Shown: positions 38,147 through 49,152, numbered from the stretch's first letter. The stretch is DNA of 64,000 nt from Pedococcus cremeus (GCF_900111375.1 NZ_FOHB01000007.1:221120-285119), one strand, 5' to 3'. The notes: generated from the sequence alone by a model not told the origin. Numbers and translations are program-made.

Positions 38147-39508
38147 GTGACCACGACTTCCGTCCGCCCCGCCCGCGTCCACCGCGCCTGGTGGGTGGCG
38201 CTGGTCGTGCTCGGCGCCCTGGTGGCCGCCGCCGGCTTCCGCTCCTCGACAGGCGCGCTGCTCGAGCCGCTGGAGAGCGAGTTCGGCTGGTCGCGGGCGA
38301 CCACCTCGGGCGCCGTCAGCGTCAACCTCGTCATCTACGGGTTGACCGCGCCGTTCGCGGCCGCGCTCATGGAACGCTTCGGCATCCGCCGGGTCGTCAG
38401 CGCCGCGCTGCTGCTGGTGGCCCTCGGCAGCGGGCTGACGCTCGTGATGACGCAGGCCTGGCAGCTGTGGCTGCTGTGGGGCCTGGCAGTCGGTATGGGC
38501 ACCGGCGCCATGGCGCTCGTGCTCGGCGCCGTGGTCGCCAACCGCTGGTTCGCCGAGAGCCGGCGCGGCCTCGTGACCGGCATCTTCGGCGCGGCCAACG
38601 CCACCGGCCAGCTGATCTTCCTGCCCGGTGTCGCGGCGCTCGCCATGGGACCGGGCTGGCGGTACGCCGCCCTGGTCACCACCGTCGCGGCCGTGCTCCT
38701 CGTGCCCGTGGTGCTGCTCGTGGTGGCCGACCACCCGCACGACGTCGGCACCCACCCGCTCGGAACCCTTTCGGTCGACCTCAACGGCATGGGGGAGGGC
38801 GAGGCGCAGATCGCGCCAGCTGCCTCCACGTCGGCCCCGGCCACCACCTCGCCGGCGCGGCTGGCCGTGCAGACCTTGCGGGAGAGCCTGTCGAGCCGCG
38901 TCTTCTGGATCCTGCTCGGCACCTTCTGGGTGTGCGGCTGGTCGACCAACGGGCTGATCGGCACGCACTTCATCCCCGCTGCCCACGACCACGGCATGCC
39001 GCAGACCACCGCAGCCGGATTGCTCGCGCTGATCGGCGTCTTCGACATCGCCGGCACGGTGGCGTCCGGCTGGCTCACCGACCGCGTCGACCCGCGCTTC
39101 CTGCTGTTCGGCTACTACGGGCTGCGAGGACTGTCGCTGATCGCGGTGCCGGCGCTGCTCGGGCCGGAGGTCCACCCGAACCTGTTCCTGTTCATCATCT
39201 TCTACGGCCTCGACTGGGTCGCCACCGTGCCGCCGACGATCGCCCTGTGCCGCCGGCACTTCGGCCTCGAGCGCTCCGGGGTGGTCTTTGGCTGGGTGTT
39301 CGCCTCGCACATGGTCGGCGCCGGGGTCGCCGCCTCGTACGCTGGGTGGGTGCGCAGCTCGACCGGTGACTACCTGCCGGCCTGGCTCACCGCCGGGGCG
39401 CTCTGCCTCGTGGCGGCGCTCGCCTGCCTGACGATCACGTCCCCCTCCGACGGGAGGACGGCTGGGCAGGAGGTACGTCCCGCCTCGCGGGTCCTATCCC
39501 TTGACTAG
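38147..39508 (+). CDS. MFS transporter
   Basis: 453 residues with twelve predicted membrane helices split by a polar central loop of about 50 residues. The N-terminal half has FGWSRATTSGAVSVN and the cytoplasmic MERFGIRRVV loop. The second half has WLTDRVDPRFLLFGYYGLRG. The pattern resembles monocarboxylate/oxalate-formate antiporter-like MFS proteins, but the substrate is not evident. It starts at a GTG that seems leaderless. Its end overlaps the convergent paralogue 4 gene by 15 bases. Confidence 0.9.
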   Translation: MTTTSVRPARVHRAWWVALVVLGALVAAAGFRSSTGALLEPLESEFGWSRATTSGAVSVNLVIYGLTAPFAAALMERFGIRRVVSAALLLVALGSGLTLVMTQAWQLWLLWGLAVGMGTGAMALVLGAVVANRWFAESRRGLVTGIFGAANATGQLIFLPGVAALAMGPGWRYAALVTTVAAVLLVPVVLLVVADHPHDVGTHPLGTLSVDLNGMGEGEAQIAPAASTSAPATTSPARLAVQTLRESLSSRVFWILLGTFWVCGWSTNGLIGTHFIPAAHDHGMPQTTAAGLLALIGVFDIAGTVASGWLTDRVDPRFLLFGYYGLRGLSLIAVPALLGPEVHPNLFLFIIFYGLDWVATVPPTIALCRRHFGLERSGVVFGWVFASHMVGAGVAASYAGWVRSSTGDYLPAWLTAGALCLVAALACLTITSPSDGRTAGQEVRPASRVLSLD

Positions 39509-40951
39509 GAGCGAGTAACCGTCGGAGCGATCACTCTCCGTCCAACCCTCCTGCGAGGAGAGAGCTGCCGCGAGTGCCGAGTCCGTCGGAACGACGGCGT
39601 AACGGGCGCCGCTCCGGCGCAGTGTCTCCTGCCAGCCAGGCATGGCCGCCAACGCACGCACGTGCTGTCGGACGTAGGCGGTGTCGTACACCTCCACGCG
39701 CGGGTCGATGACCGGACGCAGTTGCGGATGGCGCCACAGCAGCCAGCCGCCGAGGCTGTACTCATCGAACACGACACTGCCCGGGGGGATTCTGGACAGG
39801 GCAGGATCCAAGCCGTTGGGCATTCCGGGTTCGGATGCCACGCGGGGTACGAGAAGCGCAGCGACAGTGAGTGCCACGCCGAGGCCACCCACAAGGGTCC
39901 AGTGTTCGGCCCTGGTGCCCGTGACGCGCTCGTCGGGATGCATTGACTGCAGCGCCTCGGCCAACAAGGGAGCGACGATGATGGCTCCAAGCGCCACCGT
40001 GCGTGCGTAGAGCAAGGTCCAGCCCACTCCGCTGGCCAGCAAGGCAAGCCGAGTCCAAGGTATGCGATGGCCCTGTCGGCTCCAGATGAGGGCGATGCCG
40101 CCAACCATGGCGAGGGTGACCGCGACGTTGGGGTCCGTGAGGGAGGGAGCGCTCCACTCGCTCACGAGGTCGGTGGTCTCGCCCACACGGAGGGGTGCCA
40201 ACAGCAGTTCGGGGCCAGCGGGAGTGATCGCCGCGGTCAGCATGCCCAGCACCGGGACGGTCAGGAGGCGAACTGCCCGCGGGCGCGCCGCGCGGGGGGC
40301 ATCGAGGATCATCCCTCCGATGGTGGCGATGCCAACCATTACGCCGACGAACCACATTCCGTGCGAGCACGCCCAGAACCACGTCAGGGGAACCAGCCAC
40401 CACCGCGCCTTCCCATCTCGTGTGGTGCGAAGCCACGCACCCACGAAGACGGCGAGCAGAACGAAGGACGCCAGCTGGGGTCGGGCCGTGAGGCTGGCGC
40501 TCGCTCCGAATACGGCCGCGGTTGAGGCAATCGTCGCCGGAAGGATCGGGGCCCATGACCGGCAAGAGAGGTAGACAAAGAGGAACAGCAGCGCCCCTGC
40601 AGCGACAGTGAGCCACGCGACCGCCGGCAGGCCCCCCACGCTGGCGGCAGCCGCCAGGCCCAGCTCGGGCAGCCATTCATGGAGGATCCAGTTCCGCGAG
40701 CTGAACGGTGACCAGGGATCCGGTGAAGTGAACTTCCAGTTCCCCCACAGGTACTGCCCAGCCCGGATGTGCCAGAAGGTGTCCGGGTCGGCGACGCCGT
40801 GGAGGGTCAGACGCAGCAGGATGAGGGGAACCACGGCGAGGAAGGCCAAGGCCAGAAGACGCTCCCGAGCTGCTCCACGTGAGACTCGAGGTGGTTGGGC
40901 TTGCCGAACCTTCTGGGGCCTGCTGTTCGTGTTCAGCTGGACATCGGTCAA
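39494..40951 (-). CDS. GT-C-like membrane protein, paralogue 4 of 4
   Basis: 485 residues from a TTG at 40951, seven bases after AAAGG. This gives a length like the other three copies. An ATG at 41059 is open, but its extra 36 residues look non-coding. Family motifs in order: DPDTFWHIRAGQYLW, HEWLPELG, RPQLASFVLLAV, RWWLVPLTW, ACSHGMW, TPAGPELLLAPL and SEWSAPS. The C-terminal part has GSVVFDEYSLGGWLLW, DPRVEVY and MPGWQETL. It is closest to paralogue 1. It sits alone in an otherwise core region, unlike the other copies beside glycan genes. Confidence 0.78.
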   Translation of the reverse strand: MTDVQLNTNSRPQKVRQAQPPRVSRGAARERLLALAFLAVVPLILLRLTLHGVADPDTFWHIRAGQYLWGNWKFTSPDPWSPFSSRNWILHEWLPELGLAAAASVGGLPAVAWLTVAAGALLFLFVYLSCRSWAPILPATIASTAAVFGASASLTARPQLASFVLLAVFVGAWLRTTRDGKARWWLVPLTWFWACSHGMWFVGVMVGIATIGGMILDAPRAARPRAVRLLTVPVLGMLTAAITPAGPELLLAPLRVGETTDLVSEWSAPSLTDPNVAVTLAMVGGIALIWSRQGHRIPWTRLALLASGVGWTLLYARTVALGAIIVAPLLAEALQSMHPDERVTGTRAEHWTLVGGLGVALTVAALLVPRVASEPGMPNGLDPALSRIPPGSVVFDEYSLGGWLLWRHPQLRPVIDPRVEVYDTAYVRQHVRALAAMPGWQETLRRSGARYAVVPTDSALAAALSSQEGWTESDRSDGYSLLVKG

Positions 40952-41132
40952 TGCGTTGCCTTTGACATCGGCGCGAAGCGGGACAGTCAGGACGGTAGCG
41001 CCGAAATCGCACGATCCGACCCACCTGGCGGATCGTTCATCCCTTTGGCCGATGCGCATCCATGAACGAACCTGCGGCCCGCAGGAGCCGGGAATGCAAC
41101 CCGCCGGTTGACACCTCCCGTTGAATGGGGCA

Positions 41133-41438
41133 ATGCCCAACACCCACACCGAGATCGTCCGCAACGACGCCGAGAACCGCTACGAGGCCCTCGTGGACGG
41201 CGCCCTCGCGGGGTTCGCCGAGTACGCCCTGACCTCGCAGACCATCACGTTCACCCACACCGAGGTCGACGACGAGTACGAGGGGCAGGGTGTCGGCTCG
41301 GCCCTGGCGCAGGGCGCCCTCGACGACGCGATCCGCCGCCGCGACCGCCGGATCAAGGTCGTCTGCCCGTTCATCAAGGCCTGGATCGAGCGCCACCCCG
41401 ACTACCAGCACCTCCTCGCGGAGACGCCCAGCGCCTAG
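41133..41438 (+). CDS. small GNAT N-acetyltransferase (YjdJ type)
   Basis: 101 residues from the ATG at 41133. The compact GNAT core shows GFAEYAL, ITFTHTEVDDEYEGQGVGSALAQGAL (the acetyl-CoA loop QGVGSA) and KVVCPFIKAWIERHPDY. This matches the small YjdJ/COG2388 acyltransferases, which are often minimal and of unknown substrate. The TAG stop lies inside the first copy of a 23-bp repeat whose second copy ends the convergent gene. Confidence 0.9.
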   Translation: MPNTHTEIVRNDAENRYEALVDGALAGFAEYALTSQTITFTHTEVDDEYEGQGVGSALAQGALDDAIRRRDRRIKVVCPFIKAWIERHPDYQHLLAETPSA

Positions 41439-41480
41439 TGCCGCTCGCCCGGCGGGCCCTAGTGCCGCTCGCCCGGCGGG
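41434..41480. repeat. 23-bp perfect direct repeat at convergent gene ends
   Basis: CCTAGTGCCGCTCGCCCGGC plus GGG occurs at 41434-41456 and 41458-41480, one base apart. Copy 1 holds the stop of the GNAT gene. Copy 2 holds the stop and last codons (PPGERH) of the convergent membrane gene. Copy 1 probably arose by duplication of that gene's 3' end. Confidence 0.92.
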
Positions 41481-42445
41481 TAGTCGCGGTAGTACTGACG
41501 CCAGACCAGCCGGTGCACCGGGATCCAGCGCGGGATGCTGCGCAGACCCGGGATGAACGGCAGGAGCACCAGCCCCAGGGTGAGCAGCATCATCATGCCC
41601 CAGACCTGCGCATCGGCGTTGTCGGAGGTCGAGAACGGCGGCACCTGGTACCAGAACGTGTACAGCCACATCCACGGCTGACCGGGGTAGGCGCCCGTCT
41701 CGTTCATCATTCCCCACTGGTCGCCACCGAGGTGCTGCGCGCGGGCGGTGTCCTCGATGTACGCGCCATCGCTGAGCAGGAGCAGCGCACGCGTGGGGTC
41801 GCCGCCGTAGAACGTGCCCGAGGAGGTCAGCTGACCCTCGAGGCCACCCGTCCGGGCGACGTCGAGGAAGCCGTTGGTCAGTGTCGGCACCGGCCCGTAG
41901 TCGCCGGGGGCCACCTTCGCGGGGTCACCGTTCGGCGCCTTCGCCAGCGCATCGGCATACGCGCCGGCCCACGCGGTGCGCCGGGCGTCGCTCGCCCCGT
42001 TCCACCGGGCCAGGGCCGCCTTCACGCGGAGGTCGCCGCTGCTGCTGGCGGTCAGCGGACCGAGCACGAGGTCCGCCGAGTTCACGGGGTGGCGCACGCC
42101 GCCCCACTTCTGCAGCGGCACGCCGAGCAGCTTCTGGCCCTCGGCGGCGCTGTTGTAGGGCGGTCCGTAGGTGGCGCTGGCGCTCGTGCCGGCCAGCTCG
42201 GCGGCCGCCGTCGCGACGACGTCCTCGGGAGCGGCCTGCGCCCACGACGCGAAGGTGATGGGTTTCTCGTCGGGGGAGGAGAAGGCCGCCGCGAGACCCA
42301 CCGTCAGCAGCCCGACCACGACCAGGGCGATGACGAACTCCTTGACCAGGTCGTAGCGCCGGGTGGGGAAGCTGTGCGCGTCGCGGGGTCGAGCTGGCGA
42401 CCGGCGGGACGAACGGGTCGGTCGGGTCGGGGTGGCAGTGGCCAT
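41459..42445 (-). CDS. membrane subunit of a b-type cytochrome complex, function unknown
   Basis: 328 residues from the ATG at 42445, six bases after GGGGAGG and one base after the cytochrome b stop. One N-terminal membrane helix (VIALVVVGLLTVGLAA) is followed by an extracytoplasmic domain of about 190 residues (KPITFASWAQAAPEDVVAT). A region rich in aromatic residues (WMWLYTFWYQVPPFS) then leads to a C-terminal helix (MMMLLTLGLVLLPFIPGL). It occupies the place where subunit IV would follow cytochrome b6 but does not look like ordinary subunit IV. No haem c CxxCH motif is present. Confidence 0.8.
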   Translation of the reverse strand: MATATPTRPTRSSRRSPARPRDAHSFPTRRYDLVKEFVIALVVVGLLTVGLAAAFSSPDEKPITFASWAQAAPEDVVATAAAELAGTSASATYGPPYNSAAEGQKLLGVPLQKWGGVRHPVNSADLVLGPLTASSSGDLRVKAALARWNGASDARRTAWAGAYADALAKAPNGDPAKVAPGDYGPVPTLTNGFLDVARTGGLEGQLTSSGTFYGGDPTRALLLLSDGAYIEDTARAQHLGGDQWGMMNETGAYPGQPWMWLYTFWYQVPPFSTSDNADAQVWGMMMLLTLGLVLLPFIPGLRSIPRWIPVHRLVWRQYYRDYPPGERH

Positions 42446-42446
42446 G

Positions 42447-43088
42447 TCAGTCCTCCCCGTCCGCTTCAATCGGCGGCACGACCCCGTGCCGGCGCACCAG
42501 CACGATGTGCAGCACCGCGATGAGGCCCACCGCGAACGGCAGCAGCACGACGTGCCACAGCAGCATCTGCCCGGGGTTGAGCACGTTGAACCAGGCACCG
42601 ATGCCGACGGCGTTGAGCCCGTCCTTGGCCTGCGTGCTGATCCACTGCGAGTCGAAGTTGGTCTGCGTCAGGTAGCCCGTGAACGCGGTGCCGATCGAGG
42701 CGAGGAACGCCACCACGCCGGTCATCCAGGTCAGCGCCCGGCCGCCGCGCCAGGCCGCCATCCAGAACTTGCCCCACAGGTGGATCACCATCGCGGCGAA
42801 GAAGATCTCGACGCTCCACAGGTGCAGCGAGTTCACGAACCGCCCCAGCGACGACACGTGCCACCACTCGAAGCCACCGAGGGCCAGCAGGCCGCCGGTC
42901 ACCACGACGACGAAGAGCGCCGCCAGCGTGGCTACCCCGAACACGTAGATCCACGAGGCGACGTAGACGGGCTGGCGGTCGGGGAGGGCCTGCCCCGGCG
43001 GCACGGTGCGCTCGATGCGCTCGCGCAGGGCCCTGGTCCACGTGTCGTGGCCAGCGCTGGTGCCCGGCGCGACGGTGGCCCGGCTCAT
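42447..43088 (-). CDS. cytochrome b6-type N-terminal domain protein
   Basis: 213 residues with four core membrane helices. Haem-ligand His pairs are H89/H179 and H103/H194. H89 and H103 are 14 apart and H179 and H194 are 15 apart, the spacing of b6-type cytochromes. AFTGYLTQTNFDSQW matches the quinol-site loop region. It is split like b6, without the C-terminal half of cytochrome b. It probably oxidises or reduces menaquinol. No Rieske protein or cytochrome c1 gene is in the window, so the partner acceptor is unknown. An ATGA overlap joins it to the small upstream gene. Confidence 0.92.
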   Translation of the reverse strand: MSRATVAPGTSAGHDTWTRALRERIERTVPPGQALPDRQPVYVASWIYVFGVATLAALFVVVVTGGLLALGGFEWWHVSSLGRFVNSLHLWSVEIFFAAMVIHLWGKFWMAAWRGGRALTWMTGVVAFLASIGTAFTGYLTQTNFDSQWISTQAKDGLNAVGIGAWFNVLNPGQMLLWHVVLLPFAVGLIAVLHIVLVRRHGVVPPIEADGED

Positions 43089-43294
43089 GGCCGCGGCCCG
43101 TCAGGGTCGGCGGGAGCCCTGGTCCGCACGGGCGCCGGTTCCGCCGGCCCGCCACCCGGGAAGGGCAGGAGCAGTGCGAGCACGAAGACGACGACCATCC
43201 CCGCGATGATGAGGAGGTTGGTCAGCGAGATGCTGAACCAGCCCCACTGGAGGTAGCTCCCTGAGTCTGCGAGGGCCGCTGCAGCACCGACCAC
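43085..43294 (-). CDS. small membrane protein of the cytochrome b6-like operon
   Basis: 69 residues from the GTG at 43294, nine bases after GGAGG; a GTG at 43321 is also open. It has a single strong membrane helix (LTNLLIIAGMVVVFVLALLL) and a Pro-rich cytoplasmic tail, with SYLQWGWFSISL before the helix. Its stop overlaps the cytochrome start (ATGA), which argues that it is a structural subunit of the same complex. I recognise no named family. Confidence 0.75.
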   Translation of the reverse strand: MVGAAAALADSGSYLQWGWFSISLTNLLIIAGMVVVFVLALLLPFPGGGPAEPAPVRTRAPADPDGPRP

Positions 43295-43467
43295 GACCGA
43301 CCACCTCCGTCTGTCCGGCACGAGGGCGCTGTCGCTCCCGTGATCCTTCGAGAGTCGGGGGGACGTGGGATGTGAAGGCAGGGGCAAAGGTCCCTTCCGT
43401 GAACCCCCTACCCCCACCCTCGGCGGCCCACCACCTCCCGTGACCCACCGCGCACCCGCACCATGCC

Positions 43468-43493
43468 CCGTATGCCGTGCGCACGGCATACGG
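43468..43493. promoter_or_regulatory. 26-bp perfect palindrome upstream of secA and the cytochrome operon
   Basis: The sequence CCGTATGCCGTGC is followed directly by its reverse complement, with no spacer. It is made of two inverted copies of the octamer GTATGCCG. It lies 174 bases from the cytochrome operon start and 143 bases from secA. It could be an operator for a dimeric regulator or a cruciform-forming site. The rest of this 341-base gap (43295-43635) holds an 8-bp hairpin near 43509-43535 and the secA promoter. Confidence 0.7.
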
Positions 43494-43557
43494 TGGTGGG
43501 GAACCGGCCCACGGGGCCGGCACGTTGCCCCGTGGAAGGGGCGCGTGGTGCAGGGGG

Positions 43558-43587
43558 TCACATCGCGCTGGCCGACTCGACTAACCT
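43558..43587 (+). promoter_or_regulatory. secA promoter candidate
   Basis: TAACCT at 43582-43587 is a good -10 box. TCACAT at 43558-43563 is a weak -35 at 18-base spacing. The secA start is 48 bases beyond the -10. Confidence 0.4.
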
Positions 43588-43635
43588 AGGCGGGGCCGTT
43601 CCCGAGGGCGGCCCGCGAACTCCAGGAGACATTGC

Positions 43636-46563
<2,928 letters not shown>

Positions 46564-46590
46564 GCGACCCGCTCCACTGAACCCTCGTCG

Positions 46591-46617
46591 AACGCGCCGG
46601 CCCTGTGCCGGCGCGTT
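46591..46617 (+). terminator. secA terminator hairpin
   Basis: An 11-bp perfect GC-rich stem (46591-46601 with 46607-46617) has a five-base loop and lies 27 bases after the secA stop. It has no T-tract. Confidence 0.75.
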
Positions 46618-46648
46618 CGCCGTTTCCCGGTATGCCGCGCGGTCGGCT

Positions 46649-46691
46649 CGGCGGACCTCTCTCGTATGCCCGGCGGACCTCTCTCGTGTGC
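46649..46691. repeat. 22-bp tandem duplication
   Basis: Two head-to-tail copies of CGGCGGACCTCTCTCGTxTG differ only at x (A in copy 1, G in copy 2). They lie between the secA terminator and the stop of the convergent DUF6459 gene. Confidence 0.85.
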
Positions 46692-46703
46692 AGAGTGGTC
46701 GGC

Positions 46704-47300
46704 TCAGCCGACCTGGAGGGCCTCGATGCGCCAGCGGCCGTCGACGCCCACGAGCCGCATGGCCAGCGCCCTGACCCTGGAGCCGTCGAGCACCACAGCG
46801 GCGGCCTCGGCCACGCCGTCGGCCGGCTCGCACACCCGGACGCTGCGCACCACGGCACGCCGAGCCGATGGCCGGCCACGCCGGGCGGAGACGGCGCCGC
46901 GCCGCGCCACCACGGCGTAGACCTCCGGCGTCGTCCACCGGATGATCTGCGGGGGCTGGCGCAGGCCGGACATGACCTCGACGACGGCCTGGGCCAGGTG
47001 ACCGGCCCAGTGCACCGGGTCGGGCAGGCCGCTGCGGCCGGTCGGCTGCGGGCCGAAGAGCTGCTCGTCGCTGGCCGACGCGAAGTCCACTGCGAGGGCG
47101 TCCTGGATGTACCGCGGCCGCTGGGCGTCGTGCCCCTCCGTGAGGACGGCGGCCGGGAGGTGCGACTCGGTCTGGTGGATGACGGAGGGACGCACCTGCG
47201 GGATCGGCAGCACCCGGATCGGCTGCAGCGTGGTCGCCGCCTTCAGCGTGGTCGCCGCCTGCTGCGTGGCCGTCACCTGCGACGCGACCGCGCGGCTCAC
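46704..47300 (-). CDS. DUF6459 (Rv3235-like) protein
   Basis: 198 residues from the GTG at 47300, which overlaps the stop of the LysM gene (GTGA). The first 60 residues are low-complexity. The folded C-terminal part has DPVHWAGHLAQAVVEVMSGLRQP, PEVYAVVARR and VRVCEPADGVAEAAAVV. This pattern matches the conserved actinobacterial DUF6459 family, known in mycobacteria as Rv3235-like proteins of unknown function. The link to a LysM protein suggests an envelope-related role, but this is only context. Confidence 0.8.
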   Translation of the reverse strand: MSRAVASQVTATQQAATTLKAATTLQPIRVLPIPQVRPSVIHQTESHLPAAVLTEGHDAQRPRYIQDALAVDFASASDEQLFGPQPTGRSGLPDPVHWAGHLAQAVVEVMSGLRQPPQIIRWTTPEVYAVVARRGAVSARRGRPSARRAVVRSVRVCEPADGVAEAAAVVLDGSRVRALAMRLVGVDGRWRIEALQVG

Positions 47301-48130
47301 CGCAGGACCTCGACCGCGTCGGGCGCACGCAGCACCTGTCCGGGCAGCAGCACGTCGGGGTCGTCCCCGACCACGGACCGGTTGGCCTCGTGCCAGCGCG
47401 GCCACTCCGCGGCGACCTCGGCGTCGGTGGCGTCGGGTCCGAGGTGGGCCCGCGCGATGTCCCAGAGCGTGTCGCCGCGACGCACCACCGTCTCGCGCGG
47501 CCCCTCCGAGGCAGGCGCCGTGGTGACCAGCCTCGTGGAGGGCTGGGGGCGGACCGGTGGACGGCTCGGCGTCCAGCCGGGTGCCGGTGTCGCCGACCCA
47601 GCGCTGGGGTGCGCGGGCACCGGGCTGGGGGCGAAGGCGGGGGAAGGCGCACCGGCATACGGCACAGCGGCATTGACAACCGTGCCCCGCAGGGTGGTGG
47701 TGGGCGAGAACGACGGGGACAGTGACGTGGACGGCGCCTGCGCGGGTCTCGAGGAACCGCCCGACAGCCGGCCATCGGTGGCGGTGGCCGTTCCCGGGGC
47801 CAGCGCTCCGGCGAGGCTGGCGCCCACGACCACGGCGGCACACCGCCGCACCACCGCTGGAGTGGTCCGCTCCGCCGCCGCGCGGCACCGGGCGCCGGCC
47901 GCGCCGGGCAGGTGGCCGAGCAGCGCGAGCAGCAGACCCAGCCAGAGCCAGGTGGCGACGGCAGCGCCGACGACAGCCGCCAGTGCGGTGAGCGCCTCCT
48001 CGGGCGTGCTGGGTGCCGGACCGGTCACGACGCGCCAGCGGTCGACCGCCACCGAGGCCAGCCACAGCCCGGTCAGGGGCGCCCCCACGCCCAAGGACAC
48101 GCCACCGCAGACATCGCGCAAGCGAGCCAT
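47297..48130 (-). CDS. LysM-domain membrane protein
   Basis: 277 residues from the ATG at 48130, four bases after AAGGGGG. Two or three N-terminal membrane helices precede a Pro/Ser/Thr-rich wall-spanning linker (about 130-210). The C-terminal LysM module VVRRGDTLWDIARAHLG ends LLPGQVLRAP. LysM binds peptidoglycan or related glycans, so the protein probably tethers to the wall. It overlaps the DUF6459 gene. Its upstream region holds two pairs of GTTTG direct repeats. Confidence 0.88.
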   Translation of the reverse strand: MARLRDVCGGVSLGVGAPLTGLWLASVAVDRWRVVTGPAPSTPEEALTALAAVVGAAVATWLWLGLLLALLGHLPGAAGARCRAAAERTTPAVVRRCAAVVVGASLAGALAPGTATATDGRLSGGSSRPAQAPSTSLSPSFSPTTTLRGTVVNAAVPYAGAPSPAFAPSPVPAHPSAGSATPAPGWTPSRPPVRPQPSTRLVTTAPASEGPRETVVRRGDTLWDIARAHLGPDATDAEVAAEWPRWHEANRSVVGDDPDVLLPGQVLRAPDAVEVLR

Positions 48131-48148
48131 GATTCCCCCTTTGATGCG

Positions 48149-48200
48149 GTTTGCTTGTGTTTGCGTATGCCAGCATTCCGGCACGTTTGCCTGCGTTTGG
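48149..48200. promoter_or_regulatory. paired GTTTG direct repeats, possible operator
   Basis: GTTTG begins at 48149, 48159, 48185 and 48195, giving two pairs each with a 10-base step. The pairs align over 16 bases (GTTTGCxTGxGTTTG) with two mismatches. Half-sites one helical turn apart lie on one DNA face, as for proteins binding tandemly. The site is between the LysM gene and the divergent gene at 48288. Confidence 0.5.
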
Positions 48201-48287
48201 CAAGGGGTGACTGCAGAGCGACGGCTCAAGACCCCGCCGGGCGCTACGCTCGGCGACGCTGGGGCGACTCGGGAGGGCAGGGGGACC

Positions 48288-48851
48288 ATGCGCTGGGATC
48301 AGCTGTTCGGCGACCTCGAGGGCCAGTGGGAGGCCGAGGTCCGGCGCGACCTCGACCAGGAGGTCGCCGACCGCACCCGGCGCGAACGGGCGACGGTCGG
48401 CCTCTTCGAGCGCCTCGCGGCCTCGGTCGAGACGGAGGTCGGTCTGCGGCTGGTGGCCGGACCACCCCTGCGTGGGGTGTTGTCCGACGTCGGCGACGGC
48501 TGGCTGCTGCTGGGCGGTGACCGTGGTGGCCAGTCGGCCCTGGTGCCGCTGACCGCCGTCACGGCGGTGACCGGGCTGGGGGTCCGCGCGGCGGAGGCGA
48601 AGCTCGCGCGGCGCTTCGGCTTCGGCTACGCGCTGCGGGGCCTGAGCCGTGACCGGGCGGTGGTGGCGCTGACCGACGTCTCGGGGGCCGTGGCGACCGG
48701 CACGATCGACGCCGTCGGGCGTGACTGCTTCGACCTCAGCGAGCACGCGCCGGACGAGCCGCGACGGCCCGAGAACGTCACGGGACGGCGCCTGGTGCCC
48801 TTCGCGGCGGTCGCCTACCTGCAGCCGGCGGGCGGCCCGGCTGCGATCTGA
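48288..48851 (+). CDS. conserved hypothetical protein
   Basis: 187 residues from the ATG at 48288, after GGGGG. The N-terminal 60 residues are charged and helical (MRWDQLFGDLEGQWEAEVRR). The rest is beta-rich and repetitive, with GVLSDVGDGWLLLGG and LVPLTAVTAVTGLG. No membrane segment or known catalytic motif is visible. The frame is open far upstream but antisense there. It is divergent from the LysM gene and convergent with the HTH gene. I do not recognise the family. Confidence 0.75.
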   Translation: MRWDQLFGDLEGQWEAEVRRDLDQEVADRTRRERATVGLFERLAASVETEVGLRLVAGPPLRGVLSDVGDGWLLLGGDRGGQSALVPLTAVTAVTGLGVRAAEAKLARRFGFGYALRGLSRDRAVVALTDVSGAVATGTIDAVGRDCFDLSEHAPDEPRRPENVTGRRLVPFAAVAYLQPAGGPAAI

Positions 48852-48877
48852 GCGCGGCACGACGCCTCGGCATGACG

Positions 48878-48906
48878 AGACCCGCCCCGGCATACGGAGC
48901 GGGTCT
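48878..48906. terminator. bidirectional terminator hairpin
   Basis: AGACCCGC (48878-48885) pairs with GCGGGTCT (48899-48906). Three more base pairs follow after one mismatch. It lies between convergent genes ending at 48851 and 48928. Its loop region includes one CGGCATAC octamer. Confidence 0.6.
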
Positions 48907-48927
48907 GGTCGACCTGTGGGGTCCGGC

Positions 48928-49152
48928 CTACTCGGGGTTCTGGCCGAAGGGGTGCGCCGCGACGAAGTTCTTGGTCTCGTCGTACATCCGCTGGATGTAG
49001 CTCTCGAGCTCGGAGACCTCGACGCGCCACTGGCCCCGGCCGCCGACCTTGATGGCTGGGAGCTCACCGGACCGGACGAGGGCATAGGCCTGCGCGGAGG
49101 AGATGTCGAGCACCTCGGAAACCTCCGACAGCTGGATGAATCGCTTGGTCAC
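48928..49152 (-). CDS. MerR/excisionase-type helix-turn-helix protein
   Basis: 74 residues from a GTG at 49152. A single winged-helix domain reads FIQLSEVSEVLDISSAQAYALVRSGELPAIKVGGRGQWRVE in outline: helix-turn-helix, wing, then ELESYIQRMYDETK. This small family is conserved next to the SAF/CpaE-like genes in actinobacteria. It resembles BldC-like proteins, which bind DNA cooperatively at direct repeats. It probably regulates nearby genes and perhaps itself. Its start is preceded by AGGGGAA. Confidence 0.9.
   Translation of the reverse strand: MTKRFIQLSEVSEVLDISSAQAYALVRSGELPAIKVGGRGQWRVEVSELESYIQRMYDETKNFVAAHPFGQNPE

Noticed and set aside
47301..49085. Upstream extension of the DUF6459 frame through the LysM gene and beyond
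   Set aside because: The real start is the GTG at 47300 overlapping the LysM stop; the rest is out-of-frame reading of other genes.
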